15,320 nt of DNA from Flavobacteriaceae bacterium (lineage in GTDB: Bacteria; Bacteroidota; Bacteroidia; Flavobacteriales; Flavobacteriaceae), in assembly GCA_030618945.1 (NCBI GenBank), contig JAUXCI010000028.1, positions 1 through 15,320 of the forward strand. Reading direction: 5' to 3'. The position numbers were made by a program, and so were the translations under genes. Position 1 is the stretch's first letter, and each line of letters begins with the position of its first letter. The notes beneath the pieces are model-generated. The model had not been told where the DNA came from and searched no databases. It saw only the letters and a program-made list of their open reading frames with translations. Shown here one piece after another: positions 14,547-15,320 of this stretch.

Positions 14547-15320
14547 ATGTCACAAATAAATATAGAACACACTTCAAACTCTGAGATTATAAAATTTGTC
14601 TTTGACAAAATACTAACTGATAGCAGTTTTGAATACAATTCAATTGATGATGCTAAAAACTCTAGTCTGGTTCAGCAGCTTTTTCATCTTCCTTTCGTTA
14701 AAAAAGTTTATATCACCGCTAATTTTATAGCCCTAGAAAAGTTTGATATTTTGGAATGGACGGAGGTTCAGGATGAATTGAAAGAAATTTTCGAAGCTTA
14801 TATGCTGCAAAATGATTCTGTTTTCGCAGAATCAGAAACCGTGCAGTTAGTGGAAGTTTATGCAGAGAGTACTCCAAATCCTAATGTTCAAAAATTTGTT
14901 ACCAACAGATTACTGAGCAATCAAAATATTGAATTGAATTCTCAGGCCGAAGCGGACGGCGTGCCCTTGGCTTTCGAGCTTTTTGAGTTCCCTTTTGTAA
15001 AAGAAATATTTATTTCGGATAACTATGTCTCTATCCAAAAAAGCGATGACCTGGAATGGTTTGAAGTTAATAACACTTTAAGGGATTTTATAAAAGAATA
15101 CCTTCAGAGTGACAGGAGAATCGTTTCTGAAAATTTTTCGCCATCCGTAAAAGAAACAAACACAAACGAAATAAAATACACTCCAACAGATGATGATATT
15201 TCCAAAGAGATCATGGCCGTTCTCGAAGAGTATATCAAACCAGCAGTAGCCGGTGATGGAGGAAATATTCAATTTTTATCATATATTCCTGATACCCAAG
15301 AAGTAAATGTTATCCTGCAG
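14547..15320 (+). CDS. NifU-type Fe-S scaffold protein, 258 residues (cut by window edge)
   Basis: Nfu/NifU proteins carry and deliver Fe-S clusters to apoproteins. The frame is open from ATG 14547 to the right edge. Two tandem copies of the Nfu N-terminal domain are visible. The first (about 7-92) has LFHLPFVKKVYITANF and LEWTEV; the second (about 105-195) has STPNPN, LFEFPFVKEIFISDNY and LEWFEV. A linker leads to the start of the C-terminal NifU domain (IMAVLEEYIKPAVAGDGGNI, about 223-242). The CxxC cluster ligands of that domain would lie just beyond the window. The first copy has lost the TPNP-type motif, reading TSNS. It is divergent from the carbonic anhydrase-like gene by 84 bp. Confidence 0.92.
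   Translation, partial: MSQINIEHTSNSEIIKFVFDKILTDSSFEYNSIDDAKNSSLVQQLFHLPFVKKVYITANFIALEKFDILEWTEVQDELKEIFEAYMLQNDSVFAESETVQLVEVYAESTPNPNVQKFVTNRLLSNQNIELNSQAEADGVPLAFELFEFPFVKEIFISDNYVSIQKSDDLEWFEVNNTLRDFIKEYLQSDRRIVSENFSPSVKETNTNEIKYTPTDDDISKEIMAVLEEYIKPAVAGDGGNIQFLSYIPDTQEVNVILQ

Overview
The window looks like a chromosomal segment from a member of the Bacteroidota, most likely a marine-type Flavobacteriia (Flavobacteriaceae). The base composition is AT-rich. No gene has a convincing Shine-Dalgarno sequence; starts are instead preceded by A/T-rich leaders. Several promoters carry a -7 element of the form TAnnTTTG, as used by the Bacteroidota primary sigma factor. Protein variants such as a primase lacking its zinc ligands, a DUF6089 barrel protein and the CBS protein-nadK pair also fit flavobacteria. 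No genus can be named from the sequence alone.

Left block, 1-6458, all on the minus strand. Read in the direction of transcription it contains three units. The first is pdxJ, then an alpha/beta hydrolase overlapping it by 4 nt, then a four-helix membrane protein (6458 down to 4600). The second is the trigger factor gene tig, with its own promoter and a strong terminator (4452 to about 3077). The third is clpP-clpX, ending in a terminator just before dnaG, which runs off the left edge. Trigger factor and ClpXP form a protein folding and degradation cluster.

Middle block, 6568-13808, all on the plus strand: a CBS-domain protein and NAD kinase; then DUF6089, uppS, bamA and two OmpH/Skp-type periplasmic chaperones. 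This is an envelope-biogenesis unit: UppS makes the lipid carrier for peptidoglycan and O-antigen precursors, BamA inserts outer-membrane barrels, and the Skp-like proteins chaperone barrel precursors in the periplasm. It ends in a clear hairpin terminator at 13830-13856.

Right end, 13857-15320: a short stretch that resembles the left end of an IS3-family insertion sequence (a probable fossil), a gamma-class carbonic anhydrase-like protein on the minus strand, and a divergently transcribed NifU-type Fe-S scaffold protein cut off by the right edge. Two well-formed -7 boxes lie back to back between these last two genes.

The content is overwhelmingly housekeeping. I found no CRISPR array, tRNA, rRNA, intact mobile element or obvious new defence or metabolic system. 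The longest stretch without a gene is 272 bp (2858-3129). The most notable points are the DnaG zinc finger with all four metal ligands replaced, the obligatory non-ATG start of bamA inside uppS, the IS scar, the Skp-like protein with an added charged helix, the CBS-nadK pairing and the overlapping divergent promoters before the nifU-like gene.
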